A DNA stretch of 64,000 nt from Streptomyces sp. NBC_00654 (lineage in GTDB: Bacteria > Actinomycetota > Actinomycetes > Streptomycetales > Streptomycetaceae): the NCBI RefSeq assembly GCF_026341775.1, contig NZ_JAPEOB010000001.1, positions 1,984,001-2,048,000 of the forward strand. Reading direction: 5' to 3'. The position numbers and the translations under genes were made by a program. Position 1 is the stretch's first letter. Each line of letters opens with the position of its first letter. The notes under the pieces were generated by a model that saw nothing but the letters and a program-made list of their open reading frames with translations, searched no databases and had not been told where the DNA came from. Of the stretch, positions 10,843 to 20,860 are shown in pieces.

Positions 10843-13007
10843 GGTGTGGGTGACCCTCCGGTCGGCGGGGACGGTCGCAGGACGACGATGTGCGCGGGCG
10901 TGATGCCCGGCTCTAGGCGCACATAGAAGGTCCTGCCCCAGTGATAGGTGTCGCCGGTGAGCTCATCGCGCACCGGTACGGTCTCGTGCCAGTCGAGGCA
11001 GAGCTTCGGCATGTCCAACGAGACCGTGGCCTCCTGGGTGTGGTGCGGATCGAGGTTCACCACGACCAGAACGATGTCCGGGCCGGAGCGCTTGCTGTAC
11101 GCGATCAGCGCCTCGTTGTCGACGTCGTGGAAATGCACGTCGCGCAGCTGCTGGAGCGCGGGGTGGCGGCGCCGGATCCGGTTGAGCGAGGTGATCAGCG
11201 GGGCCAGCGAACGGCCCGCACGCTCGGCCGACTCCCAGTCCCTCGGCCTGAGTTGGTACTTCTCCGAGTGCAGGTACTCCTCGCTCCCCGGCCCCGCGGC
11301 GGTGTTCTCGCACAGTTCGAAGCCCGCGTACACCCCCCAGGACGGGGCCAGCGTGGCGGCGAGCACCGCACGGGCCTCGAAGGCCGGACGGCCGCCGTCC
11401 TGGAGATAGCCGGGCAGGATGTCCGGCGTGTTCACGAAGAAGTTGGGCCGCATGTACGAGGCGGTCTCGCCGGCCAGTTCGGTGACGTACTCCGTGAGCT
11501 CCCGTTTGGTGTTGCGCCAGGTGAAGTACGTGTAGGACTGCTGGAACCCGATCGCGCCGAGCGTCCGCATCATCGCGGGGCGGGTGAACGCCTCGGCCAG
11601 GAAGATCACATCGGGGTCGGTGCCGTTGATGTCGGCGATCACCTTCTCCCAGAAGACCACCGGCTTGGTGTGCGGATTGTCGACGCGGAAGATCCGTACC
11701 CCGTGGTCCATCCAGAACCGAAGGATGCGCACCGTCTCGGCGACCAGGCCGCGCAGATCCCTGTCGAAGGCGATCGGATAGATGTCCTGGTACTTCTTGG
11801 GCGGATTCTCGGCGTACGCGATGCTGCCGTCCGGCCGGTGATGGAACCACTCGGGGTGTTCCTTCACCCAGGGGTGGTCGGGGGAGCACTGGAGCGCGAA
11901 GTCCAGCGCGATCTCCATCCGCAGGGTGCGGGCCGTCGCGACGAAGTGGCCGAAGTCCTCCAGGGTGCCCAGCTCCGGGTGGACGGCGTCGTGACCGCCG
12001 TCGGCCGAACCGATCGCCCAGGGCACCCCGGGGTCGTCGGCGCCGGGGGAGAGGGAGTTGTCGCGGCCCTTGCGGTGGGTGGTGCCGATGGGATGGATCG
12101 GCGGGAGGTACACGACGTCGAAGCCCATCGCGGCGACGGCGGGCAGCCGCTCGGCGGCCGTCCGGAAGGTGCCGCTGACGAGGCGGGTGGGGGCGGGGCC
12201 CGGCCGGGCCGCCCTGCCCCGGGCCCTCTTCCCCGGGGGCTCGCACGGCTCCGCCCCGGCGCCCTCGGAGCGCGGGAACAGCTCGTACCAGGAGCCGTAC
12301 AGGGCCCGCCGGCGCTCCACCATCACCGGCAGCGGGCGGGAGCGGGTGACCAGTTCGCGCAGGGGATGACGGGCGAGCGCCGCGTCCGCCGCCGGGGTCA
12401 GCGCCGCCGCCAGCCGCGACGCGGCCGGGCGGGCCGTGTCGCGCAGCGCGTCGGCCGCGGCCAGCACCGCCTCGCGCCCGTCCCTCTTCGGTACGCCGGC
12501 GGCGGCCCGCTCGTACAGCGCGGCGCCCTCCGCCAGCACCAGGGCCGTGTCGATGCCCGCCGGGATCTTGACCGCGGCGGCGCGGCGCCAGGTGGTGACC
12601 GGATCGCTCCAGGCCTCGACCGTGTACGTCCAGCGTCCCTCGCTGCCGGGTGTGACCCCGGCGCCCCAGCGGTCCGTACCGGGGGCCAGCTCACGCATCG
12701 GTGTCCAGGGGCCGGTGCGTCCGTTCGGATCGCGCAGCACGGCATTGGCGGCGACCGCGTCATGGCCTTCGCGGAAGACGGTGGCGGTGACCTCGAAGGT
12801 CTCGCCGACCACGGCCTTCGCCGGCCGTCTTCCGCAGTCGAGACGAGGACGGACGTCCAGGACGGGAATTCGACCGATCATGGAATCACCTGGGGGCTGG
12901 GCGTGCACGGGGTGCGGCACGGATGCGGAGGACCGACCGCGCATGTCGCGATGATGGGGATCTGTCCTTTTTAGCTGCTCCGTTGTCGGGTGACGGGCTG
13001 TGGGCAT
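10839..13007 (-). CDS. glgE: Alpha-1,4-glucan:maltose-1-phosphate maltosyltransferase GlgE
   Basis: GH13_3 enzyme that extends alpha-1,4-glucans with maltosyl units from maltose-1-phosphate. From ATG 13007 (AGGAG 5 nt upstream) it has 722 residues; an alternative ATG at 12881 with a weaker AGGTGA would give 680. Key motifs: [29 protein letters not shown] with nucleophile Asp443, and FLAEAFTRP with acid/base Glu472 (401 and 430 from the shorter start). The 29-residue spacing equals that of S. coelicolor GlgE (Asp394/Glu423). After FPRSEG there is an Arg/Pro/Ala-rich insertion of roughly 20-25 residues that I do not recall from the S. coelicolor enzyme. First gene of the minus-strand operon. 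Confidence 0.96.
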   Translation of the reverse strand: MPTARHPTTEQLKRTDPHHRDMRGRSSASVPHPVHAQPPGDSMIGRIPVLDVRPRLDCGRRPAKAVVGETFEVTATVFREGHDAVAANAVLRDPNGRTGPWTPMRELAPGTDRWGAGVTPGSEGRWTYTVEAWSDPVTTWRRAAAVKIPAGIDTALVLAEGAALYERAAAGVPKRDGREAVLAAADALRDTARPAASRLAAALTPAADAALARHPLRELVTRSRPLPVMVERRRALYGSWYELFPRSEGAGAEPCEPPGKRARGRAARPGPAPTRLVSGTFRTAAERLPAVAAMGFDVVYLPPIHPIGTTHRKGRDNSLSPGADDPGVPWAIGSADGGHDAVHPELGTLEDFGHFVATARTLRMEIALDFALQCSPDHPWVKEHPEWFHHRPDGSIAYAENPPKKYQDIYPIAFDRDLRGLVAETVRILRFWMDHGVRIFRVDNPHTKPVVFWEKVIADINGTDPDVIFLAEAFTRPAMMRTLGAIGFQQSYTYFTWRNTKRELTEYVTELAGETASYMRPNFFVNTPDILPGYLQDGGRPAFEARAVLAATLAPSWGVYAGFELCENTAAGPGSEEYLHSEKYQLRPRDWESAERAGRSLAPLITSLNRIRRRHPALQQLRDVHFHDVDNEALIAYSKRSGPDIVLVVVNLDPHHTQEATVSLDMPKLCLDWHETVPVRDELTGDTYHWGRTFYVRLEPGITPAHIVVLRPSPPTGGSPTP

Positions 13008-13565
13008 GGCCGCTCCTGTCCGCGTTCACTCCAATGGCACTCGAATGGATGGGTCGCGGGTGTTCACACACGGATGACGTGCGCGAAGAACGTGTGGGGG
13101 CCCGGGCGGGCCGCGTACCGGGAAAGCCTTCCCCGAGGCCTCGGGTGGGCAATCCGGCGCCCGTGTCAACGACCCGGTCGTGGCCGGGCTCCCGGCGCGC
13201 GCCCCGGTGGGCGTACGGGGCCGGGGCGCCTCCACAGGTTTCCGGATACCCGTTGTGCGGCGCCACACGGCAGCCTTCCCTGTGGTGCGAGGGTCCACAA
13301 GGCCGCGCACGGAGGAGAAACCGGCCAAACCCCCAGGTGAACGGTGAGGCGGAACGGTGCCCGCGGTGACAGTGGGGCGTCCGGGAGAGGTGCGCGAGAG
13401 GTGCGGGGGCGGGCGGGGCGGGAAGCCACCGGACCCTGTGAGCCGTCCGCGCGCCGTGGCCGCTGTCGGCGGGCCGCCACTAGGGTCGGTCGTCGAGGGT
13501 GACGGAGCGGCGCACACCGTGGTGCGTCCCCTCGGATCCGTACGTCCCCTGTAAAGGTGGAATAC
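13008..13565. other. Divergent glgE-glgP intergenic region (about 560 bp)
   Basis: No convincing gene is present; the reading frames here are extensions of shadows. It must hold promoters for both directions. On the plus strand TAGGGT at 13481-13486 is a plausible -10 for glgP. A short dyad around GGCGCC at 13256-13268 (GTG-c-GGCGCC-a-CAC) is the only symmetric element I noticed. Nothing else could be assigned. Confidence 0.4.
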
Positions 13566-16232
13566 GTGAAGGCCATTCGTCGATTCACCGTGCGTCCCGT
13601 CCTCCCCGAATCCCTGCGACCCCTCCATGACCTCGCCCGCAATCTGCGCTGGTCCTGGCACAACGAGACCCGTGAGCTCTTCCGGTCCGCCGACCCCGAG
13701 GGCTGGCGGCCCGCGGACGCCGACCCCGTACGCCTGCTCGGCTCCCTGTCCGCGGGACGGCTCGCCGAGCTGGCCCGGGACGAGGAGTTCCTGACCCGGC
13801 TCGCCGGGGCGTCCGAGAACCTCCGGCAGTATCTGGAGGACCCCCGGTGGTACCAGAACCGACTGGCCGAGGGTGCTGAACTGCCCGCCGCCATCGCCTA
13901 CTTCTCCCCCGAGTTCGGGGTGACGGCCGCACTGCCGCAGTACTCCGGCGGACTCGGCATCCTGGCGGGCGACCACCTCAAGGCCGCCAGCGACCTCGGC
14001 GTACCGCTCATCGGGGTCGGCCTGCTCTACCGGCACGGCTACTTCCGCCAGACCCTCTCCCGCGACGGCTGGCAGCAGGAGCACTATCCCGTCCTGGACC
14101 CCAACGAACTCCCGCTCGACCTGCTCAGGGAGGCCGACGGCACCCCCGCCCGGGTGGTGCTCGCCCTGCCCGGCGGACGCTGTCTGCACGCCTGCGTCTG
14201 GCAGGCCCGGGTCGGCCGCGTGCCCCTGCTGCTGCTCGACTCCGACGTCGAGGAGAACGCGCCGGGCGAGCGCGATGTCACCGACCGGCTGTACGGCGGT
14301 GGCAGCGACCACCGGCTCCTCCAGGAGATGCTGCTCGGCATCGGCGGAGTGCGGGCCGTGCGCACCTACTGCCGGCTCACCGGGACGCCGGACCCCGAGG
14401 TGTTCCACACCAATGAGGGGCACGCCGGATTCCTCGGCCTGGAGCGGATCCGGGAACTCTCCGGGGACGGCCTCGGGTTCGACGCGGCGCTGGAAGTGGT
14501 CCGGGCCGGCACCGTCTTCACCACGCACACCCCGGTCCCCGCCGGGATAGACCGGTTCGACCGGCAGCTGATCGCCCGCCACTTCGGCGAGGGCGGCGAA
14601 CTGCCGGGCGTCGGCGTCGAGCGGATCCTCCGGCTCGGCCAGGAGACCCACCCCGGCGACGGCGCGCCGGACCTGTTCAACATGGCGGTCATGGGGCTGC
14701 GGCTCGCCCAGCGCGCCAACGGGGTCTCCACCCTGCACGGGGCCGTCAGCCGCGAGATGTTCTCCGGCCTCTGGCCCGGCTTCGACCCCGCGGAGGTGCC
14801 GATCACCTCGGTGACCAACGGGGTCCACGCCCCGACCTGGGTCGCCCCGGAAGTCCTCCGGCTCGGCGCCCGGCACTTCGGCACCGACCGGGCGCAGGAC
14901 GCCCTGACCGGCGGCGAAGTGGCCGGTGAGCGCCGCTCCGGTACGCCCCGGCGGTGGAACGCCGTGACCGCCGTCCCCGACCGGGAGATCTGGGACCTGC
15001 GCCGGACGCTGCGCGAACAACTGGTGAGCGAGGTGCGCAAACGGCTCTACGCCTCCTGGCGCAGGCGTGGCGCCGGCACGGCCGAACTCGGCTGGATCGA
15101 CGGTGTCCTCGACCCGGACGTCCTCACCATCGGCTTCGCCCGCCGCGTCCCCTCGTACAAACGGCTCACGCTGATGCTGCGCGACCGCGACCGGCTGCGG
15201 GCACTGCTCCTGCACCCGGGCCGGCCGATCCAGATCGTCGTCGCGGGCAAGGCGCACCCGGCCGACGACGGCGGGAAGCGGCTGGTCCAGGAGCTGGTGC
15301 GGTTCGCGGACGACCCGCAGGTGCGCCACCGCATCGTCTTCCTGCCGGACTACGGCATGGCGATGGCGCAGAAGCTCTACCCGGGCTGCGACGTCTGGCT
15401 CAACAACCCGCTGCGCCCGCTGGAGGCGTGCGGCACCAGCGGGATGAAGGCGGCGCTGAACGGCTGTCTCAATCTCTCGGTGCGCGACGGCTGGTGGGAC
15501 GAGTGGTTCGAGCCGGACTTCGGCTGGGCGATCCCGACCGCCGACGGTTCGGCCGTCGACGAGGACCGGCGCGACGAGCTGGAGGCCAACGCCCTGTACG
15601 AACTGATCGAGAACCGGGTCGCGCCCCGCTTCTACGACCGCGACGGCGAGGGACTGCCCGAGCGCTGGGTCGAGATGGTCCGCCGCACCCTGGTCACGCT
15701 GGGCCCCAAGGTGCTCGCGGGACGCATGGTGCGTGAGTATGTGGAGCGGCTGTACGCCCCCGCCGCACGGGCCAGGCGGGCTCTGGGGCCGGAAGCGGCC
15801 CGGGAGCTCGCGGAGTGGAAGGCCCGCGTCCGGGCCGCCTGGCCGAAGGTGTCCGTCGACCATGTGGAGGCCGTGACCGGCAGCGCCGCGGGCGGTTCGG
15901 CGGAGCTGGGCTCCACCCTGGCGCTCCGGGTCCGCATCGCGCTCGGCGGTCTCGACCCGGACGACGTGGAGGTGCAGGCGGTCGCCGGGCGGGTCGATTC
16001 CGGGGACGCCATCGCGGACGCCCAGGTCTTCCCGCTGAAACCGGCGGGCGGCCATGACCTGGAGGGCCGGCTGCTGTACGGGGGGCCGCTGGCCCTGGAC
16101 CGCACGGGACCGTACGGCTACACCGTGCGCGTCCTGCCGGCCCACCCGCTGCTGGCCTCCGGCGCCGAACTGGGCCTCGTCGCGCTGCCGACGGACGCGA
16201 CGGGGGAGGGCGAGGGAGCGCCGACGCGCTGA
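13566..16232 (+). CDS. glgP: Alpha-glucan phosphorylase GlgP
   Basis: GT35 phosphorylase of 888 residues, releasing glucose-1-phosphate from alpha-glucans. The pyridoxal phosphate lysine is Lys628 in CGTSGMKAALNG. The start of the protein, KAIRRFTVRPVLPESL, with the following NLRWSWHNETRELF is the N-terminal DUF3417 region of the actinobacterial alpha-glucan phosphorylase class. I chose GTG 13566 over the in-frame GTG 13557 because AAAGGTGG lies 5-6 nt before it. It is transcribed divergently from the glgE operon, which separates breakdown from synthesis, and ends at a strong bidirectional terminator. Confidence 0.95.
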   Translation: MKAIRRFTVRPVLPESLRPLHDLARNLRWSWHNETRELFRSADPEGWRPADADPVRLLGSLSAGRLAELARDEEFLTRLAGASENLRQYLEDPRWYQNRLAEGAELPAAIAYFSPEFGVTAALPQYSGGLGILAGDHLKAASDLGVPLIGVGLLYRHGYFRQTLSRDGWQQEHYPVLDPNELPLDLLREADGTPARVVLALPGGRCLHACVWQARVGRVPLLLLDSDVEENAPGERDVTDRLYGGGSDHRLLQEMLLGIGGVRAVRTYCRLTGTPDPEVFHTNEGHAGFLGLERIRELSGDGLGFDAALEVVRAGTVFTTHTPVPAGIDRFDRQLIARHFGEGGELPGVGVERILRLGQETHPGDGAPDLFNMAVMGLRLAQRANGVSTLHGAVSREMFSGLWPGFDPAEVPITSVTNGVHAPTWVAPEVLRLGARHFGTDRAQDALTGGEVAGERRSGTPRRWNAVTAVPDREIWDLRRTLREQLVSEVRKRLYASWRRRGAGTAELGWIDGVLDPDVLTIGFARRVPSYKRLTLMLRDRDRLRALLLHPGRPIQIVVAGKAHPADDGGKRLVQELVRFADDPQVRHRIVFLPDYGMAMAQKLYPGCDVWLNNPLRPLEACGTSGMKAALNGCLNLSVRDGWWDEWFEPDFGWAIPTADGSAVDEDRRDELEANALYELIENRVAPRFYDRDGEGLPERWVEMVRRTLVTLGPKVLAGRMVREYVERLYAPAARARRALGPEAARELAEWKARVRAAWPKVSVDHVEAVTGSAAGGSAELGSTLALRVRIALGGLDPDDVEVQAVAGRVDSGDAIADAQVFPLKPAGGHDLEGRLLYGGPLALDRTGPYGYTVRVLPAHPLLASGAELGLVALPTDATGEGEGAPTR

Positions 16233-16316
16233 GGGGCCGCCCCGGCGGGGTGCTCGGGAGACCCTGACGCACGCGGACGGCCCGGCCTGATCCGGGGGAT
16301 GGCCGGCGCGGACGCC

Positions 16317-16355
16317 GGAACGGCCCGGGAGGACGGAATCCTCCCGGGCCGTTCC
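16317..16355. terminator. Perfect 17-bp stem between convergent genes
   Basis: GGAACGGCCCGGGAGGA and its exact complement surround a 5-nt loop. It lies between glgP (plus) and the metalloprotease (minus) and can serve both strands. Confidence 0.85.
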
Positions 16356-16413
16356 TGTGCGCGGTGCGTGCGACCCGTGCGGGCGATCGGAGGCGTCCGG
16401 CCTCCGCCCGCGA

Positions 16414-18447
16414 CTAGAAGGTCAGCTTGAAGCTGTTGATGCGTCCGGTGTCCTGCGAGGCGATGTCCTGGACCTTGAGCTTCCAGGTGCCGTTGGCCAC
16501 CTCGGACGAGGCGTTGACCGTGAAGGTCTCCACCACGTTGTCCGCGGAGTCGCCGGAGGAGGAGTTCTTCAGGCGGTACGCGGTTCCGTCCGGCGCGACC
16601 AGGTCGACGACCAGGTCACCGCGCCAGGTGTGGCTGATGTCCACGCCGACCTTGAGGGCGCTGGGGGCGTTGCCCGTACGGCCGGTGACGTTGACCGAGC
16701 TGGTGACGGCAGCGCCGTTGTCCGGGATGGCGACCGCGGTGGTGTTCTCGAAGACCACACCGCCCGGGTCGGTACCGCCGGGACGCGCACCGACGTTGAT
16801 GCCGGCCCAGGCGTGGGCCACGGCCGCGTACTCGGGGCTGGTGGCGCCGTACAGCTCACTGGCCACGGCGAGCGTGCCGGTGCGGGCGGCGGCGTAGTTC
16901 GTCGTGGAGGTGAACTTGGTGGTGAGCGCCTTGAACCAGATCTGCAGGGCCTTGTCCCGGCCGATGCCGGTCACCGGCAGACCGTCGGAGGTCGGGGAGT
17001 CGTAGTTGACCCCGTTGACCGTCTTGGCGCCGCTGCCCTCGGAGAGCAGGTAGAACCAGTGGTTCGCCGGGCCCGAGGAGTAGTGGACGTCGACGTTGCC
17101 GATACCGGAGTACCAGGCGTCCTTGGACGCGCCGTCCTTGCTCGGCTTGTCCATGTAGCGCAGCGGGGTGCCGTCGCCGTTGATGTCGATCTTCTCGCCG
17201 ACGAGGTAGTCGCCCGGGTCCTGGGCGGTGTTGGAGTAGAACTCCACGCCCGCGGCGAAGATGTCGGAGGTGGCCTCGTTCAGGCCGCCGGACTCACCGC
17301 TGTAGACCAGGTTGGCCGTGGCGGCGGTGACGCCGTGCGTCATCTCGTGGGCGGCCACGTCGAGCGAGGTCAGCGGTGCGGCGTTGCCGCTGCCGTCCCC
17401 GTACGTCATGCAGAAGCAGCTGTCCTGCCAGAACGCGTTGACGTAGTTGTTGCCGTAGTGGACGCGGGAGTACGCGCCGACACCGTCACCGCGGATACCG
17501 GTGCGGCCGTGCACGTTCTTGTAGTAGTCCCAGGTCTCGGCGGCGCCGTAGTGGGCGTCGGCCCCGGCGGTCTCGACGTTCTGCGGGGTGCCGTCGCCCC
17601 AGATGTCGTCGGAGCCGGAGAACAGCGTCCCGGTGCCGGACGAACCGTGGTTCAGGTTGTACGTCTTGTGGTTGCCGCGGGTGGTGTCCGTCAGGGTGTA
17701 CGACGGCGCGGTGCCCAGCGTGACCTGGCCGCTGTACTGGGTGTTGCCGGTGCCGTTCTCGACACCCTGCCACTCGTACAGCTTGGCGCCGGTGGAGGCG
17801 TCGGTCACGACGTGCAGCTCGTTGGGGGTGCCGTCGTGCTGGAGACCGCCGACGACGGTCTCGTACGCCAGCTGCGGGGTGCCGCCGGCCAGCCAGACGA
17901 CCTTGCGCGGGGCCTCGCTCGCCTCGGTCTGCTTCGAGCCCTCGGCCTTCGCCGCGCCGAGTGCCTGCTTCTCGGCGGCGGCCGGGGCCACGTCGGCCGA
18001 GAGGCCGACGGCCTTCAGCTGGGCGGTGGTCGCCCGCGATGCCTTGGTGACGCCCTCGGTCTTCCCGGCCTTGGTCTGCTGGACGACCAGGTCGCCGCCG
18101 AGGACGGGCAGCCCGGCGAGGGTGCGCTCGTAGCGGGTGTGCGTGGTGCCGTCCTGGTCCTGCACGACATCGCGGACGACGAGCTTCTCCCCGGACCCGA
18201 GTCCGAGCTCCTTGGCGGTGGCCGCCCTGGTGGAGTTGGCCTCGCTGATCAGCTCGGCGCGCTCGGCGGGCGAGAGCTTCGCGGGGAGCGAACCGGGGTC
18301 GGCCTTGGAGGCCGCCGCCGGGACGGCGCCGGGGGCGCTGCCGGGGGTGGCGGTCGCGGTGCCGGACTGGACACCGACAGCGAGGAGGGCTGCTGCGGCT
18401 ATCAGAGCGCCGGTCGCGGTGGCACGACGGCTGGGCGTGGATCTCAC
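16414..18447 (-). CDS. Secreted neutral zinc metalloprotease (M4, thermolysin type) with P domain
   Basis: Preproenzyme of 677 residues. A signal peptide with an Arg-rich start (MRSTPSRRATATGALIA, then a hydrophobic core) is followed by an FTP-like propeptide to roughly residue 210. The M4 catalytic domain has zinc ligands His367 and His371 with Glu368 in AAHEMTHGVT, and Glu391 in GGLNEATSD. The spacing of 24 between first His and third ligand equals thermolysin's. The C-terminal ~110 residues form a proprotein-convertase P domain (SVNVTGRTGNAPSALKVGVD region, DLVAPDGTAYRL). The GTG start has AGAAGGAG upstream. Extracellular protein degradation; single-gene unit. Confidence 0.95.
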   Translation of the reverse strand: MRSTPSRRATATGALIAAAALLAVGVQSGTATATPGSAPGAVPAAASKADPGSLPAKLSPAERAELISEANSTRAATAKELGLGSGEKLVVRDVVQDQDGTTHTRYERTLAGLPVLGGDLVVQQTKAGKTEGVTKASRATTAQLKAVGLSADVAPAAAEKQALGAAKAEGSKQTEASEAPRKVVWLAGGTPQLAYETVVGGLQHDGTPNELHVVTDASTGAKLYEWQGVENGTGNTQYSGQVTLGTAPSYTLTDTTRGNHKTYNLNHGSSGTGTLFSGSDDIWGDGTPQNVETAGADAHYGAAETWDYYKNVHGRTGIRGDGVGAYSRVHYGNNYVNAFWQDSCFCMTYGDGSGNAAPLTSLDVAAHEMTHGVTAATANLVYSGESGGLNEATSDIFAAGVEFYSNTAQDPGDYLVGEKIDINGDGTPLRYMDKPSKDGASKDAWYSGIGNVDVHYSSGPANHWFYLLSEGSGAKTVNGVNYDSPTSDGLPVTGIGRDKALQIWFKALTTKFTSTTNYAAARTGTLAVASELYGATSPEYAAVAHAWAGINVGARPGGTDPGGVVFENTTAVAIPDNGAAVTSSVNVTGRTGNAPSALKVGVDISHTWRGDLVVDLVAPDGTAYRLKNSSSGDSADNVVETFTVNASSEVANGTWKLKVQDIASQDTGRINSFKLTF

Positions 18448-18863
18448 GCGGACTCCTTCTGCGAGGGGGGTACCGGCGGCGCTGGTGGCCGTCCGGACAG
18501 TGCAGGCGGTGCGCAGAACGGGGGAAGAGTGTCAGCAGATGCGTACTCGTGTCAGGACCGCGTCAACAAGTTGGCCGGAATTCGTTCGTTGCCGAAAAGG
18601 TCATGTTCGTTAAGCGGACGTTTCGTCGATCATCACCGCAATGTCACCCGGGGGGCCCGGGAGCCCGTATTCACAGCGTGCGCACAGGATTGGCCGTCAG
18701 TCGTCGTGTTCGAACAGCGAACGGGGAAGCGGCATCCGACCACTTGTTGAGACCGAGCGCCGCTCTGGCGCGTTCCGGCCACCGCTCGCGTGCCGTTCGT
18801 GCGCCGCCCATGCGCCGTGCGCGAGTGCGGGAGCGGTCTCGGGCGGGCCGTCACCCGGGCATG
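18448..18863. other. Upstream region of the metalloprotease
   Basis: About 415 bp with no supported gene. It should hold the minus-strand metalloprotease promoter; the best candidate is TTGACG (complement of 18561-18566) and TACGCA (complement of 18540-18545), although the 15-bp spacer is short. Base composition is less GC-rich around 18570-18640. The right end holds the terminator of the next ABC gene. Confidence 0.35.
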
Positions 18864-18902
18864 GCGAAGCCGGCGCCGCCCGTTCGGCGGCACCGGCTTC
18901 GT
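18864..18902 (-). terminator. Terminator of ABC exporter operon
   Basis: Seventeen-nucleotide arms (GCGAAGCCGGCGCCGCC and near-complement, one internal mismatch) with a CGTTC loop, 45 nt downstream of the stop codon at 18947 on the minus strand. Confidence 0.75.
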
Positions 18903-18946
18903 CACGCCCCCGGCGACGGGGACGAGGGCCCGGGGGAGGGGAGCGG

Positions 18947-20860
18947 TCAGGCCAGGCTGTCCCGCCACGCTCGGTGCAGACCGGCGAACCGGCCCGTTCC
19001 GCCGATCAGTTCGGCCGGGGCGCCGTCCTCCACGATGCGGCCGTGCTCCATCACCAGCACCCGGTCCGCGATCTCCACGGTCGACAGCCGGTGCGCGATC
19101 ACCACCGCCGTACGGCCGTGCAGCACCGTGTCCATGGCCTGCTGTACCGCGCGCTCACCGGGGATGTCCAGCGAACTGGTCGCCTCGTCGAGGATCAGTA
19201 CCGCCGGGTCGGCCAGCAGGGCCCGCGCGAACGCGACCAACTGGCGCTGACCGGCGGAGATCCGGCCGCCCCGCTTGCGTACGTCCGTGTCGTAGCCCTC
19301 GGGGAGACCGGCGATGAACTCGTGCGCCCCGATGGCCCTGGCCGCCCGCTCGATGTCCGCGGGCGTCGCGTCCGGGCGGCCGATCGCGATGTTCTCGGCG
19401 ACCGTGCCGGAGAACAGGAACGCCTCCTGGGTCACCATCACCACCCCCTTGCGCAGCCCGGCGGTGTCGAGGTCGCGCAGGTCGACGCCGTCCAGCAGGA
19501 CCCGGCCGTCGGTCGGATCGTAGAACCGGGCCAGCAGCTTGGCGAGCGTCGACTTCCCGGCGCCCGTGGATCCGACCACGGCCACGGTCTGCCCGGCCGG
19601 GATGCTCAGGCCGAAGCGGGGCAGGACCTCGCCGCCCGTGCGGTAGGCGAAGCTCACCCCGTCGAACGTGACCTCGCGGCCCGGGTGTTCGCCGGAGCGG
19701 GCGGGCAGCTCCTTCGGATCGGCGGTCTCCGGAACGGTGGGCGTCTGCGCCAGCAGCCCGGCGATCTTGTCCAACGACGCGGCGGCCGACTGGTAGGAGT
19801 TGAGGAACATCCCGAGCCGGTCGATCGGGTCGTACAGCCGCCGCAGATACAGCACCGCCGCGGCCAGCACCCCCAGTGCCAGCGTGCCGGACGCCACCCG
19901 GTAGGCGCCCCACAGCACCATCCCCGCAACCGCCGTGTTGGCGACCAGCCGGGAGCCGACGACATAGCGGGCCATCTCCAGCAGCGCGTCCCCGTTCGTC
20001 CGCTCGTGGCGGTGGTTGAGCGTGTCGAACGCCGCGTCGTTGGTGCGCTCCCGGCGGAAGGCCTGGACCGGGCGGATGCCGTTCATCGTCTCCGCGAACT
20101 TCACGATGACCGCGGCGATCGCCGTGGACCGGGCCGCGAAGACCCGGCCCGCCCGTCGCCGGTACAGCTGCACCAGCAGATACAGCGGTACGAAGGAGAA
20201 CACCGCGATCGCTCCGATGCCCAGGTCCAGCCAGAGCAGCATCACCGAGATGGAGACGAACGACAGGACCACGCCGATCAGTTCCTGCAGCCCCTCACCC
20301 AGGAGTTCGCGCAGTGACTCCACATCCGTCGTGGACCGCGAGATCAGCCGGCCCGAGGTGTAGCGCTCGTGGAAGTCCACGCTGAGGGCCTGGGCGTGGC
20401 GGAAGATCCGCCCGCGCAGATCGAGCAGGACGTCCTGGTTGATCCGTGCGGCCGCCCTGATGAACGCGTACTGGAGGACTCCCGCGCCGATGGAACAGAG
20501 CGCGTAGCCGACGGCCACCGCGATAAGCGGCCCGTAGTCGTGGTCCCGGAAGGCCGGCACACCGCGGTCGATGGCGTACGCCACCAGCAGCGGGCCCGCC
20601 TGCACGGCGGCCTGCTGGAGGAGCAGGAAGAGGACGGCGACGACGACCCGCCCGCGCATCGGCGCGAGCAGCGAGGCCAGCAGCGCCCTGGTCGCCCCGC
20701 GCGGTGCGGGCAGGGCGTCCCGGTCGAACGAGTCCCCGGAGTCCCCTGAGTCCCCCGAGTCCCCGGAGCCCTTGGTGTCCTCGGCGGCCCCGGGGCGCGG
20801 CGCGGCATCGCGCGCCAGGTCGTCGTCCGCGGGTGCGGCGTCGTCGGTGGTGGTCGTCAT
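18947..20860 (-). CDS. ABC exporter half-transporter, catalytic-site subunit
   Basis: Fused membrane/ATPase subunit of 637 residues. The N-terminal ~50 residues are acidic and include a GDS triplet repeat; six membrane helices and the NBD follow. Walker A is GSTGAGKS. Walker B LILDEATSSLD carries the canonical catalytic Glu559, but the signature is ISAGQRQ rather than LSGGQ. The start ATG overlaps the stop of the upstream ABC gene (ATGA at 20857-20860), so the two are co-translated and surely form a heterodimer. The sequence does not show whether the substrate is a drug, lipid or peptide. Confidence 0.93.
   Translation of the reverse strand: MTTTTDDAAPADDDLARDAAPRPGAAEDTKGSGDSGDSGDSGDSFDRDALPAPRGATRALLASLLAPMRGRVVVAVLFLLLQQAAVQAGPLLVAYAIDRGVPAFRDHDYGPLIAVAVGYALCSIGAGVLQYAFIRAAARINQDVLLDLRGRIFRHAQALSVDFHERYTSGRLISRSTTDVESLRELLGEGLQELIGVVLSFVSISVMLLWLDLGIGAIAVFSFVPLYLLVQLYRRRAGRVFAARSTAIAAVIVKFAETMNGIRPVQAFRRERTNDAAFDTLNHRHERTNGDALLEMARYVVGSRLVANTAVAGMVLWGAYRVASGTLALGVLAAAVLYLRRLYDPIDRLGMFLNSYQSAAASLDKIAGLLAQTPTVPETADPKELPARSGEHPGREVTFDGVSFAYRTGGEVLPRFGLSIPAGQTVAVVGSTGAGKSTLAKLLARFYDPTDGRVLLDGVDLRDLDTAGLRKGVVMVTQEAFLFSGTVAENIAIGRPDATPADIERAARAIGAHEFIAGLPEGYDTDVRKRGGRISAGQRQLVAFARALLADPAVLILDEATSSLDIPGERAVQQAMDTVLHGRTAVVIAHRLSTVEIADRVLVMEHGRIVEDGAPAELIGGTGRFAGLHRAWRDSLA
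20727..20768 (-). repeat. GDS-encoding short tandem repeat
   Basis: Imperfect 9-bp direct repeats of the GAGTCCCC(G/T) type inside the 5' end of the ABC gene. They encode GSGDSGDSGDSGDS in the presumed disordered cytoplasmic tail. Confidence 0.7.

Noticed and set aside
9076-12974. Long plus-strand frames opposite treS and glgE
   Set aside because: Mirror-frame artefacts of codon-biased GH13 genes.
13026-16145. A 1039-codon open frame on the minus strand
   Set aside because: Antisense to glgP throughout, with no ribosome site or recognisable motif.
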